64,000 nucleotides of DNA from Rhizophagus irregularis (lineage: Eukaryota; Glomeromycota; Glomeromycetes; Glomerales; Glomeraceae). The notes under the pieces were generated by a model. That model was given only the letters and a program-made list of their open reading frames with translations, was not told the DNA's origin and ran no database searches. Positions 34,218 to 45,264 of the stretch are shown piece after piece (positions within the stretch are counted from its first letter, which is position 1; each line of letters begins with the position of its first letter). A program made the translations under genes and the position numbers. The DNA lies in contig NC_089440.1 in assembly GCF_026210795.1 (NCBI RefSeq), forward strand, positions 434,001 through 498,000. The letters run 5' to 3'.

Positions 34218-35304
34218 GTGCTATATGAAAGAAATGCTAACAGTATAGATGATAAAATATACCATCTTTACCATTTCCAAAGTTTAAGGCCACTCCAATT
34301 CAATAGTTTGTTTAACGTACCCCACCCCCTTGTTTTTGAAAAATTTTTAAAGATAAACAAACATATGTTATATCACATGATTTATAACAATATTGCCGAT
34401 CTGTACAATGTTTAAAAGAATTTCTTTGAATCTCCCGAATCTATGTTTTCATAATAAAAATAAATAAAAATAAATAAAAAAATTTCTTTGCATCTGAATC
34501 TATATTTCTAGTGGTACAATTAATAATAGTAATATACATAAACTTATCAATTGCACTATCTGTAATAAACCAAGATATATTTTTAGTAAAATTGCAGAGT
34601 GATAAAGAAAAAACTAATTTAGAAATTTTATTAAATAATGTGATTTATATTTGTGGATTTCCTATAACTCCTGAAATACATAATCTTTACAAAAAAGTTT
34701 ATGTTAGACAAAAAATATATTGTAGTAGTCCAATTGAAGCTGTATATTATTCATGTCATCATTAAATTATTTGTTTTTATTGTAGGGAAAAAAATGAGTT
34801 ATTAGAGTCAGATGATAGCTTGAAGAAAAATTTACTACTATATATTCATTTTGCCAAACTTGTAAAAGTAAAGGTTATTAATTTATATATTTATTTTTAA
34901 ATGTTTACTTAATTTGACCCCCTCCCATCCTCAATTTTTATATAAAGTTAGGACGTTAAACAAACTATTAAATTGGAGTGGCCTTAATCGATGATTGCAA
35001 CAAATATATGGGCAGCATTGGTATAGCTGACCAGTTGCGAAGCTATTACTCAACTCAATTAATTGTTTATCATACTTCTATTATAAATTCTTATTTAATT
35101 GGCAAAAAGTTAGATATAATAAAGGATCATAAGAGTTTTAGATTGAATTTAATTCATGCAAGATGTATAAAAGAAAAAGATGATTATAAAGAAATATTAG
35201 AACAATTGATTTATGAATACAAAGAAAAATTGATTGATGAAAACAAAAATGAAGATTTGAAAATTTTGGGAGATTTCAATATAGCATTTATTCAGATCTT
35301 ATAA
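34218..35304 (+). pseudogene. piggyBac-like transposase remnant, interrupted at a TTAA site
   Basis: Downstream of the inserted element the frame reads DDCNKYMGSIGIADQLRSYY, the strongly conserved piggyBac (DDE_Tnp_1_7) motif usually seen as DYNKYMGGVDLADQLRSYY. STQ and TSIINSYLIGKK follow, with about 15 residues missing between them. A Lys/Glu-rich C-terminal stretch runs to the stop at 35304. The upstream part (34218-34283) reads LYERNANSIDDKIYHLYHFQ. Removing 34288-34983 and one TTAA joins the two parts in frame. Catalytic Asp residues lie in the missing N-terminal part, so it cannot encode active enzyme. Confidence 0.8.
34288..34983. mobile_element. TTAA-flanked inverted-repeat element inside the piggyBac remnant
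   Basis: The 696-bp element has TIRs of about 31 bp that begin GGCCACTCCAATT and continue AATAGTTTGTTTAACGT; the right end mirrors this with one visible mismatch. Both sides carry TTAA (34284-34287 and 34984-34987), the target used by piggyBac-class elements. The frame at 34511-34765 inside it has no recognisable motif. The termini are not the classical CCC type, so class assignment rests on the TTAA target. Confidence 0.85.
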
Positions 35305-35789
35305 GAAGATTCAAGGTCTTATTAAGATATAAAAGAAAATGGGAATTACTAAGGGGTGTTTATAATAATAATTTCAATTACATCTTGAATAAAAAAGAAT
35401 ATAAAACTCTAGATCATTTTGTTTAGTATAGATTATGTTTAGTTATAGGAAATAATGTGAAATTTTATTTTATATTATTTTCTAGGTATTTATAATAATT
35501 ATGTAACCAATTTTATTAATTCCTTAATAAATAAATACGTTACTAAATTTTTTTTAAAAAAAAAAAAATGATTGATATCACAATGTGAAATTTTTCTGCG
35601 GGATACTGGGGAAGTTGAGCATGTAATGATTCACAGATTTAACAATATACAGTACATGATTTTTTTATATATTGCAAAAAAAATAAATCCTGAAAATAAA
35701 ATTTTTTTAAATATATTATATTTTTTACAAATCAGGGTTAAAGTTTAGGAGGAAATTTAATTAAAACATTTAAAATTATGATTAGTAAA
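35305..35789. other. Short non-coding interval ending in poly(A)
   Basis: No gene. AATAAATAAATACG at about 35528 is followed 20-30 bases later by a run of A (35558-35568). It looks like another message-derived 3' end on the plus strand, possibly that of the piggyBac remnant. Confidence 0.35.
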
Positions 35790-37200
35790 TGCCACATGTC
35801 TCCAAGGTAAAGTTCGCCAATAAAAAATTGTATGCTTGATGGCTTAGGAAATAAAGTATGACGTATATTGCTTGATTGCTTGTTGTATGTAATTTTCTCT
35901 AGTTGACTCGCGAATCGTCAATTAATGAATAATTGTATATAAACCTACAAAATCTCTGTAATCGATTTAATTTAACACCCCTAAATTGATATAAAGTTTA
36001 ATTATCATTCACAATACATTTTATTATTATTAAATCTTGCCACTTTTTGCCATCATTCTTCTATTTTCTAGTGTCAGTGGTTTGAAATTTTAGAATATTT
36101 TTTAATTATAAATGGTTTTTTGGTAATTCTTCTAACAACTCTTTGGGCCTTAAATGTAATTAGAATTTAATAAAGATTAAAATACGATTAGAACCACACA
36201 CAAAATTCAAATATATACTGTATAAAATTATAAGTAATTTGTCCAAGATTCCATGTATATAAGTAGATCTGCTCATAAATATCTCTCTCTTCATCACTTT
36301 CAATAAATATAATCATTTTTACGCTCAACATTTGAATCTCTTATTTTGCGATTTTAAGAATTCTCCAACCGCTGAAGCAAAATACATTTACCAATAAGAT
36401 GAAACTAATAGAATTAAATAAATAACTTATAACTTACAATCTATTTAAATAAAGAATTTAGTTAGTTTAAATTATGTGTAAATATTATATAAGTAAGTAA
36501 TCATAGAATTAAATAAATAATTTACTCCCTATATTATTAAATAATTTTTTTAAATAAAGGATTTAGTTAGTTAAATTATAAATAATTTCATTGTACCTGA
36601 TATCACCCTCTGAGATAGATGCGATTATGTAACGAGCAACTTCACTTTCTTTGACGATCCACCTTTATTAAAAAAAAATCAAGAAAAGATGAAAATTTAA
36701 TACAAAGATTCATCTTTAGCTTTTCTTTTCTCCTTTGTAAGACACTTCTATTATTTAAGGAAATTAAGAAGTTATATATATATGGCTTCAGTGATATTAC
36801 TATAGCTAATTATCCTTTCTGGATCAAGCTTTTATTTATTGAGCGAACTGTTTTAGTTCATTTCGGCATTTAAGCGCTTTTTTTAAAGCAATACTATTTA
36901 CATTTAGACATTATTTGTACTTTATTTTGTTAGTTTGCCATTATGGCGTAGTGAAAAAGTAAAGGGAAGAGACAAACAAGACTTAATTGATGTACTACAA
37001 CAATACAAAAAAAGGAAAGTTTGCGTAGAATGAACCAGAATAATGTGTAGATCCTTCCTTTTTTGGATAATTCTACGGCAGTAAATAAGTGCCGATTTCT
37101 TGTTACCCATTTATATATTGTCAGACAAATACTGTATAATTCCGCATTCTGATAATGGTGTAACCATGTTATTTGTTATATATACCCACTTGCCACACTG
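35790..37200. repeat. Inverted segmental duplication, right arm
   Basis: This is the reverse complement of 3055-4806. It contains the fold-back empty site near 36775-36790 (AAGTTATATATATATGGCTTC). It runs to GCCACACTGC at 37191-37202, 24 bp before the chosen start codon of gene C, so it includes that gene's promoter. The minus-strand frame at 36922-37110 (MGNKKSALIYCRRIIQKR) has a shorter counterpart in the left arm and no known domain. Confidence 0.85.
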
Positions 37201-37225
37201 CAAAAAAAAAAATTTCATTATGGAA

Positions 37226-38701
37226 ATGTCGATCAAATATTCTCAAGAACTTATAAATGATTATGAAAAATTATTTAAAACTGATAAAGGATATGATGTT
37301 ATTATTTATGCTGGTGAAGATGAAGTTGAAATTCATGCACATTCACTTATTTTATGTACTAGGTCTCAATATTTTCGTGCAGCATTCTCTAATGAATGGG
37401 CAAATAAAAAAGATGGAAATTTTATACTTAATAAACCCAATATTTCCCCTCAAGTATTAAAAATTATTTTAAGGTACAGTATAAGAAAAGAATAAAGGAG
37501 ATTTTTTTATATAAAATTGAATATAACAATAATTTTATGATTGTTAATGTAATATTTGATATTTAGATTTATTTATTGTGCAAAGATCGATTTGACGGAA
37601 TTACAAGGTCCAGAAATTCTAAATCTTTTAATAGCTGTGGATGAACTTAATGTTCAAACATTAATTCAATGTATTAGGGAGTATTTGATTAAACACCAAT
37701 GCGACTTTTTACAACAAAATGCCATAGAAATTTTTGAAACTGCTTATCAAAATGAAGCTTTCACTGATATATGGAATTATTGTTTTGATAAAATTTGTGA
37801 AAAACCAGCTGTATTATTGGATAAATTTATCAATTTAAAAGAACCTTTATTAGAATTACTTTTGAAACGGGATGATTTATTATTAGATGAAGTTGTTGTA
37901 TGGGATAATCTGATTAAATGGAGTTTCGCTCAACATCCTTCTATTCAACAAAATGTGAAGAAATGGAATAAAGAGGAAATTACAATTATGAGAAGAACCC
38001 TTCACAAATTTATTCCTTTAATTAGATTTTATCACATAACTTCAGAGGATTTTATTTCAAAGGTAGATCCTTTTAAAGCGTTGCTTCCTGAAGATACAAT
38101 AGATAATTTACTTGCATTTCATATGAATTCAAATAAGGAATTAAATATTGATTTACATCCTCCTAGAATGCCTAAATATGATTCTATTATAATTAATGGT
38201 AGTTATTTTGCTATCCTTGCTAGTTGGATTGAAAAGAAAAATCATTTTTATTATAATGAAAGAAATATTCCATATAATTTTAATTTACTTTATCGTGCTA
38301 GTAGGGATGGTGATACGCATGCAGACTTTCATATTAAATGTGATAAAAAAGGAGCTACTATGGTTGTGATAAAAATCACGGATTCGGAGCAAATAGTTGG
38401 AGGATATAATCCATTGGATTGGAATTCAAGTAACTTATGGGTGTCTGCGAAAGATAGCTTTTTATTCTCATTTACAGAAAAAAATAACTTTCAAAGTGCA
38501 AAAGTAGGTTATAGTAATAATAATAAGTATTCTATAGGTTACTTTTCAGATCATGGCGTGGTCTTTGGTACTGATTTATATTTTTATGAAGGGATTTGGC
38601 ATAGCCAGAAATATAATACTCATTCTTATCCCGAAATTGGTATACCAAGAAAGATTTTTGAAGCGGATGACTATGAAATTTTTCAAGTTGTTAAGAAATA
38701 A
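37226..38701 (+). CDS. BTB-BACK-TLDc domain protein (gene C)
   Basis: This is an intact two-exon gene: exon 1 37226-37473, a 93-bp intron (GTACAG...ATTTAG), exon 2 37567-38701; 460 residues. BTB: VIIYAGEDEVEIHAHSLIL, TRSQYFRAAFS, FIYCAKIDLTELQGPEIL. The BACK-like region contains ELLLKRDDLLLDEVVVWDNL. The TLDc domain runs from about residue 290 (FAILASWIEKKNHFYY) through LLYRASRDGDT and VGGYNPLDW to FQVVKK at the end. The start is placed at MSIKYSQEL, matching MSFDYSQEV of paralogues; an ATG two codons upstream (37220) is equally possible. Its 5' flank is the duplicated right arm, so regulatory DNA of this gene exists in a second, gene-less copy at about 3.05-3.2 kb. The role is inferred as for gene B. 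Confidence 0.92.
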
Positions 38702-39009
38702 CTAGTTTTGCTATTCAATTTTGATGTATATATTTATATAATTCTTTATATAAAATGTCGTCTAAATGTTCTTATATATATATATATATATATTATATGG
38801 TATATTTCTAATCTATGTTAGGTTACTAAAAAAGATTCAACACAGTACATGGAGTATTTTAATGCCTCTTAAAATGTTAGAGTTTTTGATCTTTTGAAAT
38901 TGATATACTTAGATTTTTTTACATTGTTTCTAAAACGGACTTTTATTTTACAGTACGATTACAACTAATTAGTGTATGGTGTATTTTATGGTATGTATCA
39001 GTATGGACA

Positions 39010-39654
39010 TAGGGATGGGAAAGTAACGGTTAATTATAAATTTGGTTAATTAACTGGTTAATTAACGGTTAATTAACGGTTAATTAACCTATAGTTAACT
39101 AAAATATTAATTTTTTATAAATAATAAAATAAAACAATGAAATTTATTTATTTATTAAAATGATTATAATAAATCTTATATATTTTATTTATTCTTCATC
39201 ATCTAAACTTATTACATTTGATTCAAATTCAAGTATAGTACTATTATCAGTCAGTACCACGTTCAAAAGTTTTGGAGCAATAATTACAAGTTACAGAAGG
39301 ATGTTTTTTATTATTACTTTCTGTTTCAGTAACTTTCCAATGCTTCCAAACTTTTCCTTTTTTTTTCCCATAATTGCAAGAATTTTTTTTAAAAATTATG
39401 TAAAAAAAATGTATTAAAGAAAAAGAAAAAAAAGATCATAAAAAAAAGATTATCAAGTTATACAAGATATAAATTATAAAATAAATCTATACCATTTTTT
39501 ACCAATAATTATCAAATTATAATTAAAATCACATGACTTAAATTCTGCATTTTTATTGGTTGATTTAAAGTAACGGTTAATTAACCATTTTAAACTAATT
39601 ATAAGTAACATAATTAACGGTTAATTAACCATGGTTAATTAACGCCCATCTCTA
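39010..39654 (-). mobile_element. hAT/BED-finger deletion derivative
   Basis: The ends are TAGGGATGGG and CCCATCTCTA, and both subterminal regions are packed with GGTTAATTAAC motifs. The flanks TATGGACA (39002-39009) and AATGGACA (39657-39664) look like a decayed 8-bp target duplication. On the minus strand a BED zinc finger is readable: WEKKGKVWKHWKV, then HPSVTCNYCSKTFERGT. It is followed directly, with a frame change, by the acidic terminus ILEFESNVISLDDEE and a stop. The catalytic middle is absent. It lies about 300 bp downstream of gene C. Confidence 0.8.
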
Positions 39655-39879
39655 TTAATGGACAGTATGAAAGTAGAAGTTATTTTGAAAATTTTACATT
39701 TGTATATATATTATATTTGTCAGAATTATATTTATATAATAAATAATCTATACTGACTATTTAATATTACTAAGAATGAAAATTTAAATTTAAACAATTT
39801 ATGCATTAATAATTTCCTTTTTAATAAAATTTTCGACATAAATTAATAAAAATAAGGCTTTGGTTCTATTTAAAATTTT

Positions 39880-40230
39880 TGAAAGTGTTATCTAAGGATT
39901 ATGAAAATTTTGTTAAACAGAAATTGAACATGATATTATTATTTATGCAGTAGAATAACAAAATGTTAAAGGGATTCATGTCTGCTTATTCAAATATTTA
40001 TTGTACTAGGACTCAATATTTTGTTCTGCATTTTCTAACGAATGGTTGAACAAAGGGACGGTCCATTTATCGTATAATATAATCACAAGAATCAGATGTA
40101 TTAAAATTATTGATAATTATAGGTTAGATTAATATTCACTCATTGAATTCCTGCATTTAATAAATTTTAATTGATCATCGAACTGAATTATTGTGCAAAA
40201 TCCAGTTGGAATTCTTATAATTGTTTATCA
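39880..40230 (+). pseudogene. Relic of a BTB exon pair (A-D subfamily)
   Basis: Out-of-frame pieces match exon 1 of the neighbouring genes: AAGGATTATGAAAATTTTGT, ATTATTATTTATGCAGTAGA, ACTAGGACTCAATATTTTG and TCTAACGAATGG. About 150 bp later comes an exon-2-like start (GAATTATTGTGCAAAATCCA, compare TATTGTGCAAAGATCG in gene C). The spacing matches exon-intron-exon. Several stops and frameshifts make it non-functional. It is probably the stump of a tandem copy of gene C. Confidence 0.65.
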
Positions 40231-41164
40231 ACATTTAGGAGAATCTATTGGGGTAGCGTTATACTTACAAAATTAACGTACAGATTCATTAACTAAATTG
40301 GTGGGTAATTTTTAAATTTAATAAATTTAATATGATTCATGGTTAGTGAATCATTCTTATTTCTAATGACATGAAATTATCAACCATAAAAATTTTATAT
40401 ACAATTTTGTTAATAATAACGTTTAATCTCAATATTTAATTTGATTGTCATTATTATTAAATTTCACTTTCTGCTGCATTATAATTATCAATGATCATAC
40501 AAATTGTAATTTTTCTTTTTTTACTTTTAATCATTTAATTCATATCATTTAGTAAACTAATTCATATCAAAATTGTAAAAATTCTGCATTGGAATTTTAT
40601 CTAATTTATTCATATTTTTCTTTTATCATAAAATGATTATTATCCCATAGAAAACAATAAACTATAAAATGCGGCTTTAAAATTCTACAATTTCGTATTC
40701 TAATATTATTTACTTGGTCAATTTTTACACGTAAGTCTTATTTACCGTTAATAATATTATAGCTTTTATCTCTCAACTTAAATATAATTTGCTGAAAACA
40801 TAGTATTTGATAGTTACAAAAAAAAAACATGGGAAAGGGACTTGTGCGTATGCTAATCTAATTAGGAATATATACTACGTGAGAGTACATAAATATTTAA
40901 GCTCTCTTTCTTTAAAGTCGGTATTATGCAATTATGCAATTTTAAAATTAACTCATTACCTTACAGTTAATCTGTATTCTATATTAACAATTATCAAAGT
41001 GAAATTATGGTTATTGTATGTTTTCAATACTCATTTTTATTAAATAAAAAAAAATAATAATTTTTTTTTATTATTTATAAATCGTTTAATATTGACTCAT
41101 CATAATAGTCATCGCATGCGTGTAATATTTAATTATTCATAAAAATATTAATTGTCTTATAATA
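40231..41164. other. AT-rich interval, no gene
   Basis: The short frame at 40807-41043 has no domain-like features. Nothing else is recognised. Confidence 0.45.
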
Positions 41165-41672
41165 TGTATTCTTAGTTAATTAACTAATATGATCAAAATT
41201 TCAATTAATTCTCTTAGAGCTTCGATTCTGGTTTATATAACACGCCCAACTTTTTTTTTTTTTTTGAGATTAATAACGCATTCTTTATTAATTAAATCAA
41301 TTTAACATAGATTTACATTGATTTTAGAAATACATAGAGGTAAACAATTAAAATTTATTAACCCTATAACTAACTAATCTATTCTAAAATAAATTTTGTA
41401 TTATAAACATGTAATAAAAATGTCACATGTTACATATGTAAAACTTAATAAATCATTTTAATATTCAATAACCCCAAATTTGATAAGTTTATTAATTTAT
41501 GCATGATATTAGGCTTAAACAGATAAAATTCAGTTAGTAATTCTTTAGAGATTTTGGATTTCATTTTATTATGAGTAAGCAAAGATTTAACTTAAAACAG
41601 ATTCATTTGTTACACAAATTAACAGAAATACTAGTAATGCTATCATACTGTCATTTTTATATCCTAATAAAG
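41165..41672. repeat. Duplicated block, copy 2 (segment B then inverted A)
   Basis: Segment B (41165-41388) matches 11431-11640 directly, including TTCTCTTAGAGCTT, a 15-base T run (41251-41265) and minus-strand AATAAA at 41284-41289. The following 41390-41672 is the reverse complement of 11150-11430 (for example TGCATGATATTAGGCTTAAA). The junction lies in AAAATAAATTTTG near 41388. It directly abuts the 3' end of the kinase pseudogene. Confidence 0.75.
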
Positions 41673-41884
41673 AAATAAATCCCTACAAATAAATTATTTT
41701 GCCTAATTCGCTAATTTGAACATTAAGACATCTGAAACTACAAATTAAACAATGTAGATTATTGTAGAGTTAAAATAAAATTAAAATCTGTAAATACAAT
41801 AGTACACCAACTGTTTTTATTAAAGAATGAATACAAATTAAAATTATAAATAAATCATAATTAACATAAAACATTTAGTACCTG

Positions 41885-43456
41885 AATTAAATTGAAATGG
41901 TGAAAATCTGAAAAATTTATTAGTTCTGGAAGATTTTTAAAATTTAAAAATCTACTGATATAAATTGCTCGGGTATGAGTTTTAATACCTTCAGACTTAT
42001 TTCCATTTGATCTATTTTTCAATTTTCTTTTTCTAGTTTTATCATATTCTTCAATTTGAGAACGGATTTATCATCTTTATGTTCTTTTTCTTCCCATTTC
42101 TTTAATTTATGGTATAACTCTTTAGAATTTGGTCTATTTTTTTGCTTCAGCATCCCAAAATTTCATAATTAAATCCACAAGAAATGCTGGAATATCTTCA
42201 GAAATTTTCAGTCTAAATCCTTTCTTTACATACTTAACAGCTAAAGTATAATCATGAGGAATATTATTAAAAGGAATTTCTTCAGAAAGAGACTCATTCA
42301 TAATTATTCCAAATGAATAAATATCAGCTGCTTTTGTATATTGATATCCACGTAAAACTTCTGGTGCCATATAAGGTAATACTTCATAAACTCCTTTTTT
42401 ATCTAATCTTTTTTCGTTATTTGCTAGCTACACATTCCTAAATCACTTATGAATATAGCTGACATGTTAAATAAATAATAACTGAATGAAAGTCTTTATA
42501 AACATTTTCAGCATTATGGATATCTAACAGTCCGCTTGCAATTTTTATAATTTCTTAATTTTGTTGTTAATATCATTTTCAGGCTTATTTAAATAGAAAT
42601 TTCTTAAATTTCCATCTTCACATTAATTTAAAACCATCATATAATCTTTGGTATTTGGATCTTGAGTTACTCCATAACAGAAAACAATATCCCACAAATA
42701 AATCTGTAGGTGAAATTTGATCTAATTTTAAAAATTTTTTTAAAGGAAATAAAATTTATTAAAAAATAAAATAATCCAATTGCAAAATAAATTAAATTTT
42801 TTATTTAATTACCTCATTATTTAAAAAATCTGTACTAATATCCAAAGAATTACCCAAACTTTTTAATGCAACTTTTTGTTCTGTAAATCTGTACCATTTT
42901 TGATTTTCATTATTCCAATAACTAGTAAATCCTCAGCTGAATAAATTTTATCACATTTGTAATATTTTGAAATTTCTCAAAAGGTATCCATTCAAGACAT
43001 TTTGTATGATGTAGAGCATTAAGTTGTGAATGTTGTATTAATTCATCAATATCTTTATTTCTACTAGTCCAATTTTTAATATTTTCTTTAAATCTTTTTG
43101 CAATACAAAGTTGACACCAATATCTTTCTGTGTTAATTACATTCTCCACATATACCATATATTTTTTTTTCTTTTTTCCAAGTCTCCCATATAAATTACT
43201 TTATCATCAATCTCTTCTGATAGGGTACTATTTGAATCAACAGAAGAAATTTTAACATGTACATTTGAATAAAAGAACAAAAATATATTCTTTATTTACT
43301 AAACAGTTAAATCATATTATTTGTAATAAATTATAAAGTAAAATTACATTTACCTGATATCTATAAAGATTGACATTTTTCAATAAGTCTTTCTTCAGAT
43401 AATTTATTAACACTACTAGTGTCTCTTGATCTGAATATTTTTTTCAACAATTCCAT
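41885..43456 (-). pseudogene. TKL-like protein kinase pseudogene
   Basis: Minus-strand pieces occur in the order of the family. They are a start MELLKKIFRSRDTSSVNKLS (43456) with a stop soon after; RYWCQLCIAKRFKENIKNWT; HTKCLEWIPFEKFQNIT; KVALKSLGNSLDISTDFLN; VTQDPNTKDYMMVLN; then MAPEVLRGYQYTKAADIYSF from 42370 and a truncated end of the C-lobe (WDAEAKK). A frame-shifted tail carries HKLKKWEEKEHKDDKSVLKL. The glycine-rich ATP loop that should follow FEKFQNIT is deleted. The activation-segment APE motif is intact, but at least two stops and several frameshifts precede it, so no active kinase can be made. Introns seem retained (GTAAATG after exon 1), so this is a decayed gene and not a retrocopy. 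Confidence 0.85.
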
Positions 43457-44106
43457 ACTAAAATCTTGAAATAGATTGTTTAATCAACTACTAATAATAA
43501 TAATTTTAAATATATAATATATACTATATTATAATATATACCTTAGAATTTATGGCTAATAGAACGTGCTATAAAATTTGCTTTTATTAATGAAATTCAC
43601 GGAAATAAATTATGTAAATCCCATGTTACAATTCACGCCAACAATGATTTAAAATTTTCTGTTAGAAAAAGCAATAATGTGGCGTGTGAAGTACAGTGGC
43701 GTTGTATAATAAAATTATTTACAATATTTAAACTTAATATAATAAAATGTATATAAAATTTCCAGATTATTGCGCATATAATTTTTGCTATTTTATATAT
43801 TTTAGGTTGCTTCGTGCAAATAATTTAATTTATTATTATTATTAAGTTCCGAATAGCGGTTATCCGATTTGAATAAATATAGTAACATTAATTTTTTTTA
43901 AAAAAAAAATGAACTTAAAAACTATATAAAAACATAAAATAATTCCTTTATTATTGATCATAATTTGAAAATGTGACTCTTCCGAATGTCATAGATATTT
44001 AAATAATACGGGTAATACTAATACGGTATACAAAATATTTTGTATATTTAATACAATACAAGTTAGTAATAACGGGTTCTAAATAAAGAAATAATGATTA
44101 TCAAAA
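43457..44106. other. AT-rich interval, no gene
   Basis: This is the 5' flank of the kinase pseudogene. No other feature is supported. Confidence 0.45.
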
Positions 44107-44337
44107 GATTATAATAGGACCCCGAAATATACATAAAAGGGTCAGGTCAGAGTTTGCGTATAATGAGTCAAAAAAATCATGTAGATCATTCCTTTTATGG
44201 ATAATCCCAGCCAAAATAATATTTCCTAATTTAGATAATGGCTGAAATTATCGTAATTCCGGCCCTGAAAGAATGCGTATTTTGGACCACTTCTGGACCT
44301 GACCTCTACATATATATTTCGGGGTCCTATTATAATC
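44107..44337. mobile_element. Short MITE with GGACCCCGAAATAT termini
   Basis: The 231-bp element is bounded by GATTATAATAGGACCCCGAA and its perfect complement TTCGGGGTCCTATTATAATC. The true transposon end may be inside this, at TA or TATA next to ATAGGACCCC. The interior (ATGTAGATCATTCCTTTTAT, AATTCCGGCCCTGAAAGAAT) marks it as a sibling of the element at 13109-13292. No coding capacity. Confidence 0.85.
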
Positions 44338-45030
44338 AAAGATAAATATAAAATTTGTTTATCAAACCTCAAAGGCATAATGTAAAATAGATATCTATTG
44401 TATGTACAACAATAATCGATGTCAAATATCTAAATTATAAACAAACGAACAGTTAACGATTTGGATCTATATCGGAAAAAGCACATGCAATTCTTTTAAA
44501 ATTACTTCACTATCAAATGATCAAATGATGAAAATCATACATCGGAATCTCAAATTGTGATTATGATCAATAGATAGGCTTGTGTTTAATACTTTATGCG
44601 CGCCACGACCATAACAATAACTCAAAACAAATTTTCGCATGAAATATTTTCTATAAAAGTATAAATAATCATTTTTTCCTTTTTCCTACACAAAATTTCT
44701 TTCTTTTACACGTATTTTTTTTAAAATACTTATAGTTTTTTATCTTAGTCTCTAACATTTATTAATAATTTGTAGCTTTTTCTTATTAACTCTCCGTTTA
44801 GAAATATAAGTATCTTATACTTTCGGCTACTCCTAGTCAAGCTATTTTTGCCTACTAATTTCTATTTAGAGATAAAAATTATTAAAATAAATATCCTAAG
44901 CAACTTCTAGTTAAAAGTGTTGTGAGTTGTGGATAGTTACGGACGGTTATTCAGCATATTTTTTTTTTTCTAAAAACCGAAATAAAGTCAAGCCTGAATA
45001 GTAGTTATTTTTATTATTCTGGTAAGTGGA
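44338..45030. other. Non-coding; pyrimidine-rich stretch
   Basis: The segment 44665-44860 is pyrimidine-rich (TCCTTTTTCCTACAC, TTTCTTTCTTTTACACG), which resembles promoter or 5' leader DNA of an expressed fungal gene. It precedes the GC-richer patch described next. No frame is supported. Confidence 0.3.
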
Positions 45031-45045
45031 AATGGCTAAGCTGGG

Positions 45046-45264
45046 ATGTATAAGGGACAAGTGCACCTAGAGTGTTTTGGTTATCCTCCTCTTCTAGAAG
45101 TTTGGTTACCTTCAATGAGAATAAAAATATCTCAAGCTATGTCGCAGACTTCTGTATGTGGGGCCCGTCCCTTTGGTGGTGGGTCTCATGTCTTATTATC
45201 AAGCAATATGACAGTACCTCTGCACGAGTTTGATCACTCACGATATATCGTTAATGTCAGTTGA
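45046..45264 (+). pseudogene. GC-richer 72-codon frame, weakly like a proteasome alpha subunit
   Basis: Base composition jumps well above the surrounding DNA. The frame includes YPPLLEVWLPSM, then QAMSQTSVCGARPFGGGSHV and VPLHEFDHSRYIV. By eye this follows the order of proteasome alpha-2-type subunits: a YPPT..L segment, an AM-x-TQSGGVRPFG segment, then a P-x-LYQVDPSG-x-Y segment. Key residues are degraded. A GTAAGT donor-like site lies at 45021. It could be a decayed exon, a retrocopy piece or a non-coding RNA gene with a chance frame. Confidence in the family is low. Confidence 0.25.

Noticed and set aside
34511-34765. 84-codon frame inside the TTAA element
   Set aside because: Considered as a transposase of the element, but it has no DDE or other motif and is too short.
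36922-37110. 62-codon minus-strand frame in the right duplication arm
   Set aside because: The left arm encodes only a shorter, differently ending version; conserved mainly because the arms are similar overall.
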